Shown piece by piece: positions 23,880 through 32,193 of a stretch of 49,196 nt of DNA. Positions within the stretch are counted from its first letter, which is position 1, and each line of letters begins with the position of its first letter. The notes under the pieces were generated by a model. That model ran no database searches. It was not told where the DNA came from and saw nothing but the letters and a program-made list of their open reading frames with translations. The position numbers were made by a program, and so were the translations under genes. This DNA comes from an uncultured Lachnospiraceae bacterium (lineage in GTDB: Bacteria > Bacillota > Clostridia > Lachnospirales > Lachnospiraceae). Location: NCBI GenBank assembly GCA_910587095.1, contig CAJUMJ010000018.1, positions 1 to 49,196 of the forward strand, in the 5' to 3' direction.

Positions 23880-23936
23880 GGATGAAAAGTTATATAAACT
23901 TATATAAGAAAAGAAAAGTTATATAAACTTATATAA
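23857..23936. repeat. Three direct 22-bp repeats, each with two TTATATAA palindromes
   Basis: Identical 22-bp units start at 23857, 23886 and 23915 (period 29 bp, 7-nt linkers). Each consists of AAAG, TTATATAA, AC and TTATATAA. The palindromes within a unit are 10 bp apart, one helical turn. Six binding faces result, beginning inside the promoter and ending about 50 bp before the ATPase start codon. Confidence 0.9.
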
Positions 23937-23987
23937 GGCATATTCTTTTACATTAATTTTGGTTGAAGTGGAATTACGGAGGTTCGT

Positions 23988-25031
23988 ATGAACAATCCAT
24001 TTACATTTGATTTCGGGAAAAAACCGCTGCAATTTATATCCCGCATTTCCCAGACGAATGAAATTCTTGAAAATTTTAATGCAGAGAATCCGTCCAGACA
24101 AATATATATGATCACAGGTGTAAGGGGAGTTGGCAAGACGGTTATGATGACTGAGATTGCCGGCAAACTGAAAGATATGGAAGAGTGGATTGTTGTGGAG
24201 CTGAATTCCACCAGAGATCTTTTGCAAAGTCTGGCGGCGAAATTATACAGCTTACCGGATATGTATGCGCATTTTGTACAGGCGAGGCTGGATTTTTCAA
24301 TTTTGGGAATCGGAATGTCCGTGGAAAACGCCACACCGATAACGGATATTGAGAGTGCGGTTGAACTGATGTTAGAAGAGATCATGAAAAAGCGGAAAAG
24401 ACTGTTGGTCACAATTGACGAGATTACAAATTGTGAATACGTCAGAGTGTTTGCCGCATCATTTCAGATTTTTATAAGGCAGAGATATCCGTTTTTTTTA
24501 CTGATGACAGGATTATATGACAATATTTATAATCTTCAAAACGAGGATTCACTTACCTTTTTATATAGAGCGCCTAAAATGGTGCTGGAACCTTTGAATT
24601 ATACCGCAGTCAGAAAGCAATATATGGACATTTTCGGATTGGATATGGATGCAGCGGACAGAATGACGGAACTGACCAAATGCTATCCCTTTGCTTTTCA
24701 GGTTTTGGGTTATCTTTACTGGGAAAACAGGGATAATAAAACACTGGATGATATTCTGCCCGAGTATGACCAATATCTGGAAGAATATGTATACAGTAAA
24801 ATATGGTCGGAATTTTCGGAATTGGATAAAAAGGTAGTGTTTGAAATGGCCAAAAACGGAGAAACCAAAGTAAAAAACATCAGGGAAAATTTAGGGATGA
24901 AATCGGAGCTTTTTTCCATATACAGAGAAAGGTTAAAGCGAAAGGGTATTTTGGACACAAGGACATATGGAGAGGTATCTTTTATTTTGCCGCGGTTTGC
25001 GGAGTTTGCTTTGACATGCATGTATCGCTAG
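23988..25031 (+). CDS. AAA ATPase with C-terminal winged-helix-like domain
   Basis: 347 residues; GGAGG precedes the ATG by 5 nt. The P-loop GVRGVGKT (about 45-52) and Walker B LLVTIDEI (about 138-145) place it in the STAND/archaeal-type ATPase group. Residues 180-250 carry the usual YRAPKMVLEPLNY and TKCYPFAFQVLGYL segments of that group. The C-terminal ~80 residues (LDKKVVFEMAKNG, KVKNIRENLG, RERLKRKGIL) look like a winged helix for nucleic-acid binding. It is a single-gene unit between its own repeat-rich promoter and a strong terminator. Function is unknown; autoregulation through the array is an inference. Confidence 0.85.
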   Translation: MNNPFTFDFGKKPLQFISRISQTNEILENFNAENPSRQIYMITGVRGVGKTVMMTEIAGKLKDMEEWIVVELNSTRDLLQSLAAKLYSLPDMYAHFVQARLDFSILGIGMSVENATPITDIESAVELMLEEIMKKRKRLLVTIDEITNCEYVRVFAASFQIFIRQRYPFFLLMTGLYDNIYNLQNEDSLTFLYRAPKMVLEPLNYTAVRKQYMDIFGLDMDAADRMTELTKCYPFAFQVLGYLYWENRDNKTLDDILPEYDQYLEEYVYSKIWSEFSELDKKVVFEMAKNGETKVKNIRENLGMKSELFSIYRERLKRKGILDTRTYGEVSFILPRFAEFALTCMYR

Positions 25032-25034
25032 ACT

Positions 25035-25086
25035 GACCGCGCGGCGGGTAGGGAAAATCTTTCCTACTCACCGCGCGGTTTTTTGT
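25035..25086. terminator. Bidirectional terminator between ATPase and antiporter genes
   Basis: ACCGCGCGG and GGTAGG pair with CCTAC and CCGCGCGGT around an AT-rich loop, followed by TTTTTTG. Convergent genes end on both sides. Confidence 0.9.
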
Positions 25087-25094
25087 TTTTCGTA

Positions 25095-26294
25095 TTATGC
25101 CGTCATTTCCTGTCCGGCGTCTCTTCCATATAAAAATTTCAATATGATAGGCGTAGCGATGGAGGAGAACAGAATCAGCAGGATCACCGCCATAAAATAG
25201 TCTGCAGTCAGCAGATCCGCGGCCAATCCTTTCTGAGCAACAATCAGCGCCACCTCTCCCCGGGTCATCATACCGACGCCGATTTTTAACGAATCGGGCA
25301 AGGTATACCGACAGAGCTTTGCGGCCAGGCCGCAGCCAACGATCTTAGCCAAAAGCGCAACGATCACGAAGCAGATACAGAAAGCGAACAAAGTTGAATC
25401 CATAGAATCAAAATTGGTTTTCAGACCGATGCTGGCAAAAAACAGAGGTCCGAAGATCATGTAGGAACTGACGTCCACTTTTCGCTCTATGTATGTGTTA
25501 TCGCTCAGGTTGCAGAGAACGATTCCTGCAATATAGGCGCCGGTGATATCCGCGATGCCAAAATATTTTTCCGCCACATAAGACAGGGCAAAACAGAAAG
25601 CCAAAGAGACGATAGGAATACGTCTTGTGTGCGGATAGCGCTTATCCAGAAGAAGAAAAGCCTTGAATACTATCATGCCGCCTGCAATTGCGATGAAGAA
25701 GAAAATAATCGTCTTCAAAATGACCGTACCCGGATGAGAATCAGGTGATTTAAATCCGATGACAAAGGTAAGCACAATAATGCCGATCACGTCGTCTATA
25801 ATCGCGGCGCTGACAATGGTAGTTCCCACCTTGCTCTTAATTTTTCCTAATTCCTGTAGAGAAGCAACCGTGATGCTTACGCTCGTAGCGGTCATGATAG
25901 TACCCATAAAGACGGCTTTGTAAAAATCTTCGCTTCCCCAGGGAGCAAAGCCGTAAAAGCCCATATATAGGAGCGCACCCATAGCAAGAGGGATGAATAC
26001 GCCCGCGCAGGCGATCAGGAGGGCTATGGGGCCTGTTTTGACCAGTTCTTTCAAATCAGTCTCAAGACCCACCTCAAACATCAAAAGGACGACGCCGATC
26101 TCCGCCATTTGCGTAATAAAGTCTGTCTGACTGACCCATCCGAATACGCATGGGCCAATCAGAAGACCCGCTACAATTTGACCGACTACCTGAGGAGCCT
26201 TGCACTTTCTCGCCACTACGCCGAAAAATTTTGCAGTGAAAATAATGATTGCCAGATCTCTTAATACTTCATAAGCTTCCATAATGATAACCAT
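25095..26294 (-). CDS. CPA2-family cation:proton antiporter
   Basis: 399 residues with about twelve hydrophobic helices (IIIFTAKFFGVVA, QIVAGLLIGP and so on). Family markers are the LLMFEVGLE segment, the ATSVSITVA discontinuous helix, and the paired aspartates in AIIDDVIG, which in NapA/NhaA-like members bind Na+/H+ and indicate electrogenic exchange. FASIGLKTNF is typical of Kef/NapA proteins. No RCK/TrkA-N regulatory domain is fused, so it is nearer to NapA than to KefB/C. Start is either 26294 or the ATG at 26282; the AAAGG site does not decide. It is a single gene convergent with the ATPase. Confidence 0.88.
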   Translation of the reverse strand: MVIIMEAYEVLRDLAIIIFTAKFFGVVARKCKAPQVVGQIVAGLLIGPCVFGWVSQTDFITQMAEIGVVLLMFEVGLETDLKELVKTGPIALLIACAGVFIPLAMGALLYMGFYGFAPWGSEDFYKAVFMGTIMTATSVSITVASLQELGKIKSKVGTTIVSAAIIDDVIGIIVLTFVIGFKSPDSHPGTVILKTIIFFFIAIAGGMIVFKAFLLLDKRYPHTRRIPIVSLAFCFALSYVAEKYFGIADITGAYIAGIVLCNLSDNTYIERKVDVSSYMIFGPLFFASIGLKTNFDSMDSTLFAFCICFVIVALLAKIVGCGLAAKLCRYTLPDSLKIGVGMMTRGEVALIVAQKGLAADLLTADYFMAVILLILFSSIATPIILKFLYGRDAGQEMTA

Positions 26295-26423
26295 GCCTTT
26301 CTCATGATTTTAATATGTAATCCCGCAAAAAACACTGCATTCGCGATGTTTTTAATGCGCATATAAGGATACACCTTTTATATAGAAAAGGCAAGAAAAA
26401 CAGATAAATTTGACGATCAATTG

Positions 26424-26577
26424 TAACAGTTCAGCCATCACTAATCCGCGAGTAAAATCGCTCTGTATGCGATTTTGGGAGTTGTGCAAGCGCCAAAATG
26501 CGACTTTGGAGCATTTTGTGTGCATTGTGGTTACTTCGTAACCACGGTGACAGTGAAGCCGAAGGCTGAACTGTTAC
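26424..26577. repeat. MITE-like unit with terminal inverted repeats and three internal hairpins
   Basis: GTAACAGTTCAGCC (26423-26436) is exactly inverted as GGCTGAACTGTTAC (26564-26577). Inside lie AAAATCGC/GCGATTTT, CAAAATGC/GCATTTTG and the perfect GTGGTTAC-TTC-GTAACCAC (26527-26545). A folded transcript would be cloverleaf-like. No gene fits inside; the unit lies between the antiporter start and the end of the amylosucrase gene. Confidence 0.65.
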
Positions 26578-26583
26578 GACCAA

Positions 26584-28425
26584 TTATTTTCTCTTTAACC
26601 AGTAAAAACCATGTCCGGGAACGGAAATATCACGAAGTGCGACGGCTTTTCCGGTCAGAAGATCGATGTAGGAGTCGTCCTCCTGCATCCAGGCTGTCTG
26701 CGGCTGATCCGCAAAGTTGTAGATGCCAAAGAACCGTTCGTCTGCCATCTGTCTGGTGATACAGAGAATAGCGTCGTTATGTACATCGTAGGTGTAGACT
26801 TTGGCGTCGGCGTCAAAGACATGTTCATGTCTCCGGATCTGTTCCAGGCGGTTTAAGGAGTTAAAAATCTGTCCTTGTACGCTTTGCTTACCGGTTCTCT
26901 TTTTTGCCAGATCCCAGCGGAATTTTCCGCGATGGACATAGCGGGAATCAGGCGCCTTGTCGGGGTCTTCTTTATAGGAATAGTCGTTGAGCTGTCCGAT
27001 CTCGTCGCCGCTGTAGAGCATTGGGATACCGGATTGCGACAGCATGTAAGCGTGCAGCATGATATCCAGCTCGACAGCCGCCTTGCATTTGTCCTTGTCA
27101 TTTTCCGCTTCCGCGCTCTCAACGCCGCACATGGAGGCGGTTGTTCCGCAAAATCTGGCATCCTGTGTCACGGGGTCGTCATTGTACAACTCTCCCCGAC
27201 TGACGCTTCCGGGCATTTTCCCCATAAAATAATCGTTTAAAAACCGTTTGTGCGGTACTTCCAGCATTTCCCACTGTGTCAGGAAAGGATAATCGAGTCC
27301 CCAGCCGATATCGTCGTGGCAGCGCAGGTAATTCAGGAAAGTATATTCGCCGGGAAGGCCGTTTACGATATCCATTTGCTGTTTCAGCAGGCGTACATCC
27401 CTGGTAGCCACAGTGTGCCAGGTGGTAGCCATAGTCGTCACGTTATATAGCATATGACATTCCGGCTTTTCTATAGTACCGAAATAGGGAACTACTTTCT
27501 CAGGTTCCATCACCACTTCGCCCAACAGCAATACGCTGGGACAGACAATCTCGCCGATCATACGCATCATGCGCACGATCGTGTGCACCCGGGAAAGGTT
27601 TCTGCAGCTTGTTCCGAGCTCTTTCCAGATATATGGAACGGCGTCGATGCGAATGATATCCATTCCCTGATTTGCGAAAAACAAAAAATTGTACATCATT
27701 TCGTTGAACACACGTGGATTTTTGTAGTTTAAATCCCATTGATAGGGATAAAAGGTAGTCATCACATAATGTCCGATTTCAGGCAGGTAAGTGAAATTTC
27801 CGGGAGCCGTGGTCGGAAAGACCTGAGGTACGGTTTTTTCGTACTGCATCGGAATTTCATTATTATCGTAGAAAAAGTAACGGCTCATATATTCGCCGTC
27901 GCCTGCTTTCGCGCGTACCGCCCAGTCATGCTCCTCGGAAGTATGATTCATCACGAAATCCATGCAGACATTCAGATCTTTTTCGTGACACACATCCGCC
28001 AGCTCGGCCAGATCCTCCATTGTCCCGAGATCAGGCCGTACTTTTCTGAAATCCGCCACTGCATAACCGCCGTCGGAATGTTCCTTCGGGGAATCCAGGA
28101 AAGGCATCAGGTGAATGTAATTTACGTTGCAGTCTTCCAGATAGGAGAGCTTTTCTTTCACACCTTGCAAATTTCCGGCAAAGTTATCGATGTAGAGCAT
28201 CATGCCGAGCATGTCGTTTTTACGAAACCATCCGGGATTTTTTTCGCGGTTTTTGTCTCTCGTTTTCAGCGAGCTTTTGCGGTCTTTAAAAAACCGATAC
28301 ATATTTGTGCACAACTCCGCGAACATGGAATCATTATCGTAAAGTTCCATGTACAGCCATCTCAGCTCGTCGTGATGCCTTTCCAGTCTTTGTCTGAAAA
28401 TTTCGTCTGTTTTTGGTCTTGCCAT
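26584..28425 (-). CDS. Amylosucrase-like GH13 enzyme
   Basis: 613 residues from the ATG at 28425, after AAGGGGGAC. All GH13 regions are present: DFVMNHT, the nucleophile Asp in GMDIIRIDAVPY, acid/base Glu in LLLGEVV, and CHDDIGW. The order and wording (YIDNFAGNLQGVKEKLSYLE, HLMPFLDSPKEHSDGGYAV, TTFYPYQWDLNY, DDSR-like PDSRYVHR) follow Neisseria amylosucrase (GH13 subfamily 4) closely, and the length is typical. Amylosucrases turn sucrose into alpha-glucan and fructose; relatives hydrolyse or phosphorolyse sucrose or alpha-glucans. There is no signal peptide, so it is intracellular. It is divergent from a LacI gene with shared operators. Confidence 0.88.
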   Translation of the reverse strand: MARPKTDEIFRQRLERHHDELRWLYMELYDNDSMFAELCTNMYRFFKDRKSSLKTRDKNREKNPGWFRKNDMLGMMLYIDNFAGNLQGVKEKLSYLEDCNVNYIHLMPFLDSPKEHSDGGYAVADFRKVRPDLGTMEDLAELADVCHEKDLNVCMDFVMNHTSEEHDWAVRAKAGDGEYMSRYFFYDNNEIPMQYEKTVPQVFPTTAPGNFTYLPEIGHYVMTTFYPYQWDLNYKNPRVFNEMMYNFLFFANQGMDIIRIDAVPYIWKELGTSCRNLSRVHTIVRMMRMIGEIVCPSVLLLGEVVMEPEKVVPYFGTIEKPECHMLYNVTTMATTWHTVATRDVRLLKQQMDIVNGLPGEYTFLNYLRCHDDIGWGLDYPFLTQWEMLEVPHKRFLNDYFMGKMPGSVSRGELYNDDPVTQDARFCGTTASMCGVESAEAENDKDKCKAAVELDIMLHAYMLSQSGIPMLYSGDEIGQLNDYSYKEDPDKAPDSRYVHRGKFRWDLAKKRTGKQSVQGQIFNSLNRLEQIRRHEHVFDADAKVYTYDVHNDAILCITRQMADERFFGIYNFADQPQTAWMQEDDSYIDLLTGKAVALRDISVPGHGFYWLKRK

Positions 28426-28464
28426 GATAGTCCCCCTTATGATAAGCACATTATTTTATTAAAT

Positions 28465-28526
28465 AACCGGTTACATAACCGGTTATTTTATATTCTCATA
28501 GTAGCACCAGGAAGTAAATGTGTCAA
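28465..28526 (-). promoter_or_regulatory. Amylosucrase promoter with paired LacI-type operators
   Basis: On the minus strand TTGACA (28521-28526) and TACTAT (28498-28503) have a 17-bp spacer. Two AACCGGTT cores at 28465-28472 and 28477-28484 lie just downstream of the expected start of transcription, the position for a roadblock repressor. Confidence 0.8.
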
Positions 28527-28600
28527 CGAAAAAGCCTTATTTTACGCAATTCTATGTAAGGTACACAATTCCAAAAACAGGATTTATGCAAAATATATAA

Positions 28601-28654
28601 AACCGGTTACTTAACTGCACCCATATTGTCATTTGAATAGAAAATTGTTATAAT
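28601..28654 (+). promoter_or_regulatory. LacI gene promoter with upstream AACCGGTT operator
   Basis: TTGTCA (28626-28631) and TATAAT (28649-28654) with a 17-bp spacer drive the repressor gene. A third AACCGGTT (28601-28608) lies 17 bp upstream of the -35 and about 125 bp from the other two, so DNA looping between operators is possible. Confidence 0.75.
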
Positions 28655-28698
28655 TTTTCAGGAAACGGAGCAGGAAAACAAAGTAAGGAAAAGATTAG

Positions 28699-29760
28699 AT
28701 GGGTTCTGCAGGCAATAACAAAAAGAAAAAGACAACTTTTGACGATATCGCTAAATATACAGGATTTTCTAAAACAACCATCTCCCGTTATTTTAATTCT
28801 CCCGATTCGCTCACCCTGGATAATCAGGAAATCATTTCAAGAGCACTCATAGATCTCGACTATAAAGAAAACAAGGTGGCGCGGATACTTGCCAACGGAA
28901 AGACGGAATTTATCGGCGTGATTGTCCCGAATCTGAAAAATCACTATTATTCGGAGATGCTGAATCAGATTTTACTGACTTATGAACATTTCGGCTACAA
29001 ATTTCTTGTCTTTGTAGGAAACGAAAAGGAGGAGACGGAGAGGCAGTATATACAGGAACTTCTCGCCTACAACATTGAGGGGCTGATTGTAATGAGTTAT
29101 ACTCTGCCTTCCGCAGAGCTTGCCGGGCTGTCTGTTCCGGTTGTGACGATTGAGCGGGAAGATCGGTACGTTTCCAGTGTCAACACGGATAATTACATGG
29201 GCGGCGTGCAGGCTGCCAGCTTGTTGGCCAGGCATAGCTGCGATGTTCTCATACATCTCAATACCTCGGATACAACTCCGGAACGGCCTGCATACGGACG
29301 TGTCCGTGGATTCCGGGATATCTGCGAGGAGAAGAAGTTAAATCACCGGGAAATTTTTATAGAGAGAAGCAATATTTTTGAGAAAATGCAAAGTAGGATC
29401 GAAGAGGTAGTTCGGGAGCTGGATACTGTTTACCCGGACATGAAGAAAGGAATATTTGTCTCCGGGGATACCTACGCCAACATATTATTGAATCTATTGA
29501 TCCGAGAATACGGTTGTCTGCCTGAAAAGTATCGGATCATTGGCTTTGACGATTCCCCTATTTCCCGTGAGGCGGTTATTCCCATCAGTACGGTTGGGCA
29601 GCAGATCAATAAGATGGCTTATGAGGCAGTGAGTCTTCTCGTGGGACAGATGGAGGAGCGCAAGAAGAGAAGACCGGTAATTTTGCAGGAGCCGGTTCAC
29701 AAAGTAATTGCCCCAGTTTTGATCCGGCGAGAGACGACGGAGGCGTTGGAAGAAAGTTAA
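28699..29760 (+). CDS. LacI-family transcriptional regulator
   Basis: 353 residues. The LacI HTH (about 12-60) reads TTFDDIAKYTGFSKTTISRYFN with hinge helix NKVARILANG. The periplasmic-binding-like domain begins FIGVIVPNLKNHYYSEML and has IEGLIVMS, VNTDNYMGG, a long effector cleft region, IIGFDDSPIS and STVGQQINKMAYEAV. It is divergent from the amylosucrase-like gene and should repress it, and perhaps itself, through the three AACCGGTT palindromes. The effector is likely a sugar related to the enzyme's substrate. Confidence 0.92.
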   Translation: MGSAGNNKKKKTTFDDIAKYTGFSKTTISRYFNSPDSLTLDNQEIISRALIDLDYKENKVARILANGKTEFIGVIVPNLKNHYYSEMLNQILLTYEHFGYKFLVFVGNEKEETERQYIQELLAYNIEGLIVMSYTLPSAELAGLSVPVVTIEREDRYVSSVNTDNYMGGVQAASLLARHSCDVLIHLNTSDTTPERPAYGRVRGFRDICEEKKLNHREIFIERSNIFEKMQSRIEEVVRELDTVYPDMKKGIFVSGDTYANILLNLLIREYGCLPEKYRIIGFDDSPISREAVIPISTVGQQINKMAYEAVSLLVGQMEERKKRRPVILQEPVHKVIAPVLIRRETTEALEES

Positions 29761-29765
29761 AAAAA

Positions 29766-29794
29766 TTGAATCCTCTTTTGCGCTGTGTTATAGT
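29766..29794 (+). promoter_or_regulatory. Promoter of the hydroxyacid dehydrogenase operon
   Basis: TTGAAT (29766-29771) and TATAGT (29789-29794) with a 17-bp spacer lie 32 bp before the ATG at 29827. Confidence 0.7.
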
Positions 29795-29826
29795 GAAAAG
29801 AAAAGGAAAATTTTCAGGAGGTGGCT

Positions 29827-30786
29827 ATGAAGCTGGTGGTGTTGGAGCGCAACAGCGTTGGAACGGATATTGACGTGAAATGTTTTGAAAAGTTTGGGGA
29901 AGTGGAATATTATCCTAACACGGTGGCGGAGAATACGGCGGAGAGGGTGGCGGATGCGGATATCGTCATTGCGAACAAGGCTCCTATGAATGAGAGCACG
30001 CTTAAGGATGCGCCGAATGTGAAGCTGATCTGCCTGTTTGCAACAGGTTTCGACAACGTGGATTTGGCATATTGCAAAAGCCGTGGCATTAAAGTGGCAA
30101 ATGTGGTGAATTACAGCACGGCGGCGGTGGTGCAGCATACGCTTATGCTGGCGCTGGCGCTTGAGGAGAAGCTGACATATTATGATGAATATGTGAAATC
30201 AGGCGCTTATGCGAACCAGGATCGTTTTTCCAATTTTGACAGAGCTTTTGGCGAGTTTGAGGGAAAGACCTGGGGTATCGTGGGGATGGGAAATATTGGG
30301 CGCAGGGTTGCGCGTGTCGCGCAGGCTCTTGGCTGCAAGGTGATTTTTTACTCCGCTTCCGGCAAGAGCACTTGTACGGAGTATGAGCGGGTGGAGCTTG
30401 ATACCCTTCTTGGGCAGTCCGATATTTTGTCCCTCCATTGTCCGCTGAGTGACAGGACGAGAGGGCTTATCAATAAGGAAGCTTTTGCTAAAATGAAGAA
30501 AAATGCAATCTTAGTCAATGTGGCGAGAGGGCCGGTAGTGGATACACAGGCGCTCTATGAAGCGCTGACACAGGGTCAGATTGCGGCGGCGGGACTTGAT
30601 GTGCTTGACAAGGAGCCTATCAGCAAAGACAATCCGCTGGGTAACATTAAGGACAGCACAAAGCTGATTATCACGCCTCATATGGCGTGGGCGAGCACGG
30701 AGGCCAGGGAACGGCTGGTGGACGAAGTGGCGAAAAACATACAGGCGTTTCTGGACGGGGAAGAGAGAAATATTGTGAATAAATAA
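29827..30786 (+). CDS. D-isomer-specific 2-hydroxyacid dehydrogenase
   Basis: 319 residues starting at the ATG after AGGAGG; the in-frame GTG at 29821 overlaps that site. The Rossmann fingerprint is GMGNIGRRVA (about 157-166). Catalytic residues are visible as Arg in VNVARGPVVD, Glu in DVLDKEP and His in ITPHMAWAS. The family reduces 2-keto acids such as hydroxypyruvate, glyoxylate or phenylpyruvate with NAD(P)H; the sequence resembles the glycerate dehydrogenase/hydroxypyruvate reductase branch. It lies 10 nt before the deaminase gene, so both are one transcript. How it serves the methyl-cycle genes beside it is not evident. Confidence 0.88.
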   Translation: MKLVVLERNSVGTDIDVKCFEKFGEVEYYPNTVAENTAERVADADIVIANKAPMNESTLKDAPNVKLICLFATGFDNVDLAYCKSRGIKVANVVNYSTAAVVQHTLMLALALEEKLTYYDEYVKSGAYANQDRFSNFDRAFGEFEGKTWGIVGMGNIGRRVARVAQALGCKVIFYSASGKSTCTEYERVELDTLLGQSDILSLHCPLSDRTRGLINKEAFAKMKKNAILVNVARGPVVDTQALYEALTQGQIAAAGLDVLDKEPISKDNPLGNIKDSTKLIITPHMAWASTEARERLVDEVAKNIQAFLDGEERNIVNK

Positions 30787-30796
30787 CGGAGGAGTT

Positions 30797-32098
30797 ATGG
30801 GGATTTTAATAGAAAATGCGCTTGTTGTACTCCCTGAGGGCGCGGAGGATGTGATTCGGGAGACTAGTATTTATATAGAAAACGACAGGATAACAGGGAT
30901 TGGTGATAAGCCGGACGGCTTTACCGGCGATAAGGTGATCAACGGCAAAGATAAGCTGGTGATTCCCGGGTTGATCAATTGCCATACCCATTCTTATATG
31001 TCCTTTATGAGAAATGTGGCGGACGATCTTTCTTTTATGGATTGGCTGTTTGGCACCATTGATCCCATCGAGCAGCAGATGACGGACGAGGATACATATT
31101 GGGGAGCGAATCTGGCGATTATCGAGATGATGAAGAGCGGTACTACCTGCTTTAACGATATGCAGATGAACATTCACCAGACAACCCGTGCGGTGAAGGA
31201 GTCCGGGATGCGCGCGGTGATCTCCCGCGGTCTTGTCGGAAGCGGAAACGACGAGGCGGGACAGATGCGTCTGCGCCAGGCATATGAGGAGAGGGATGCG
31301 GCAAAGGACTGCGACCGGCTTACCTTTAAGCTGGGTCCCCATGCGCCTTATACTTGCGACGACGAGTTTTTAAGGATTGTGGCGGCTGAAGCCAAAAAGG
31401 AAAATATGGGCATTCATGTCCATCTTTCGGAGAGCGAGAGCGAAATTTCGCAGATTCAGGAGAAATATGGCTGTACTCCTATTGCGCTGGCTGAGAAATG
31501 CGGTATTTTTGATGTGCCGGCCATTGCGGCGCACTGCGTTCAGGTGACGGATGAGGATATCGATATCTTAAAACGCAAAAATGTAAGTGTTGTAACTAAT
31601 CCGGCCAGCAATATGAAACTTGGAAACGGATTTGCGCCCATTGCCAAAATGCTTGATGCGGGTGTAAATGTCTGCCTGGGTACAGACGGGGCCGCCAGCA
31701 ATAACTGTCTGAACATGTTTCATGAGCTGAGCCTGCTGACGTTGATCCACAAGGGCACGGGGAAGACCCCTCAGTGTGTCAGCGCAAAAGAAGGTTTCCG
31801 CATCGCCACTATCAACGGCGCGAAAGCGCTTGGGCTGGAGAAAGAGATCGGGTCCATCGAGGCAGGGAAAAAAGCGGATCTGGCGATTCTTGATTTGAAT
31901 ACGCCGTCGCTTACGCCGAGAAACAATCTGTTGGCGGGCCTGTCCTATTCCGCGAACGGTTCAGAGGTTGAAACAGTCATCGTTAATGGAAAGATTACCA
32001 TGGAGAACCGGAAAATACTTACAATGGATGAAAAGAAGGTATACGGGAAAATCCAGGATATCATTGTAAGAATGGGACTTGACAAAAAAACTTACTGA
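30797..32098 (+). CDS. mtaD: S-adenosylhomocysteine / 5'-methylthioadenosine deaminase-type amidohydrolase
   Basis: 433 residues with ACGGAGG before the ATG. Metal-dependent amidohydrolase motifs are NCHTHSYM (HxH), the His in HVHLSESESE, the His in AAHCVQV, and the Asp in GTDGAASNNCLNM. This last wording is characteristic of the SAH/MTA deaminase (MtaD/SsnA-like) group rather than cytosine deaminase. It would convert S-adenosylhomocysteine to S-inosylhomocysteine. Adenosylhomocysteinase is encoded two genes downstream, supporting a role in SAM recycling. It is co-transcribed with the hydroxyacid dehydrogenase. Confidence 0.85.
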   Translation: MGILIENALVVLPEGAEDVIRETSIYIENDRITGIGDKPDGFTGDKVINGKDKLVIPGLINCHTHSYMSFMRNVADDLSFMDWLFGTIDPIEQQMTDEDTYWGANLAIIEMMKSGTTCFNDMQMNIHQTTRAVKESGMRAVISRGLVGSGNDEAGQMRLRQAYEERDAAKDCDRLTFKLGPHAPYTCDDEFLRIVAAEAKKENMGIHVHLSESESEISQIQEKYGCTPIALAEKCGIFDVPAIAAHCVQVTDEDIDILKRKNVSVVTNPASNMKLGNGFAPIAKMLDAGVNVCLGTDGAASNNCLNMFHELSLLTLIHKGTGKTPQCVSAKEGFRIATINGAKALGLEKEIGSIEAGKKADLAILDLNTPSLTPRNNLLAGLSYSANGSEVETVIVNGKITMENRKILTMDEKKVYGKIQDIIVRMGLDKKTY

Positions 32099-32193
32099 TA
32101 AATGGTATTTTTATAGCATTATGCCCAAATTTTTGTTATACTAATAGATGCGAAAGAAAAATTATCTATGCTTTTTGGGGGAGGGGATCAGAT

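Noticed and set aside
23857..23936. CRISPR array
   Set aside because: Repeats are 22 bp but the linkers are only 7 nt and similar to each other; no cas gene is near. The promoter overlap points to an operator array.
27739..28614. A 291-codon open frame on the plus strand
   Set aside because: It is antisense to the amylosucrase-like gene, runs into the operator region, has no ribosome binding site and no protein-like pattern.
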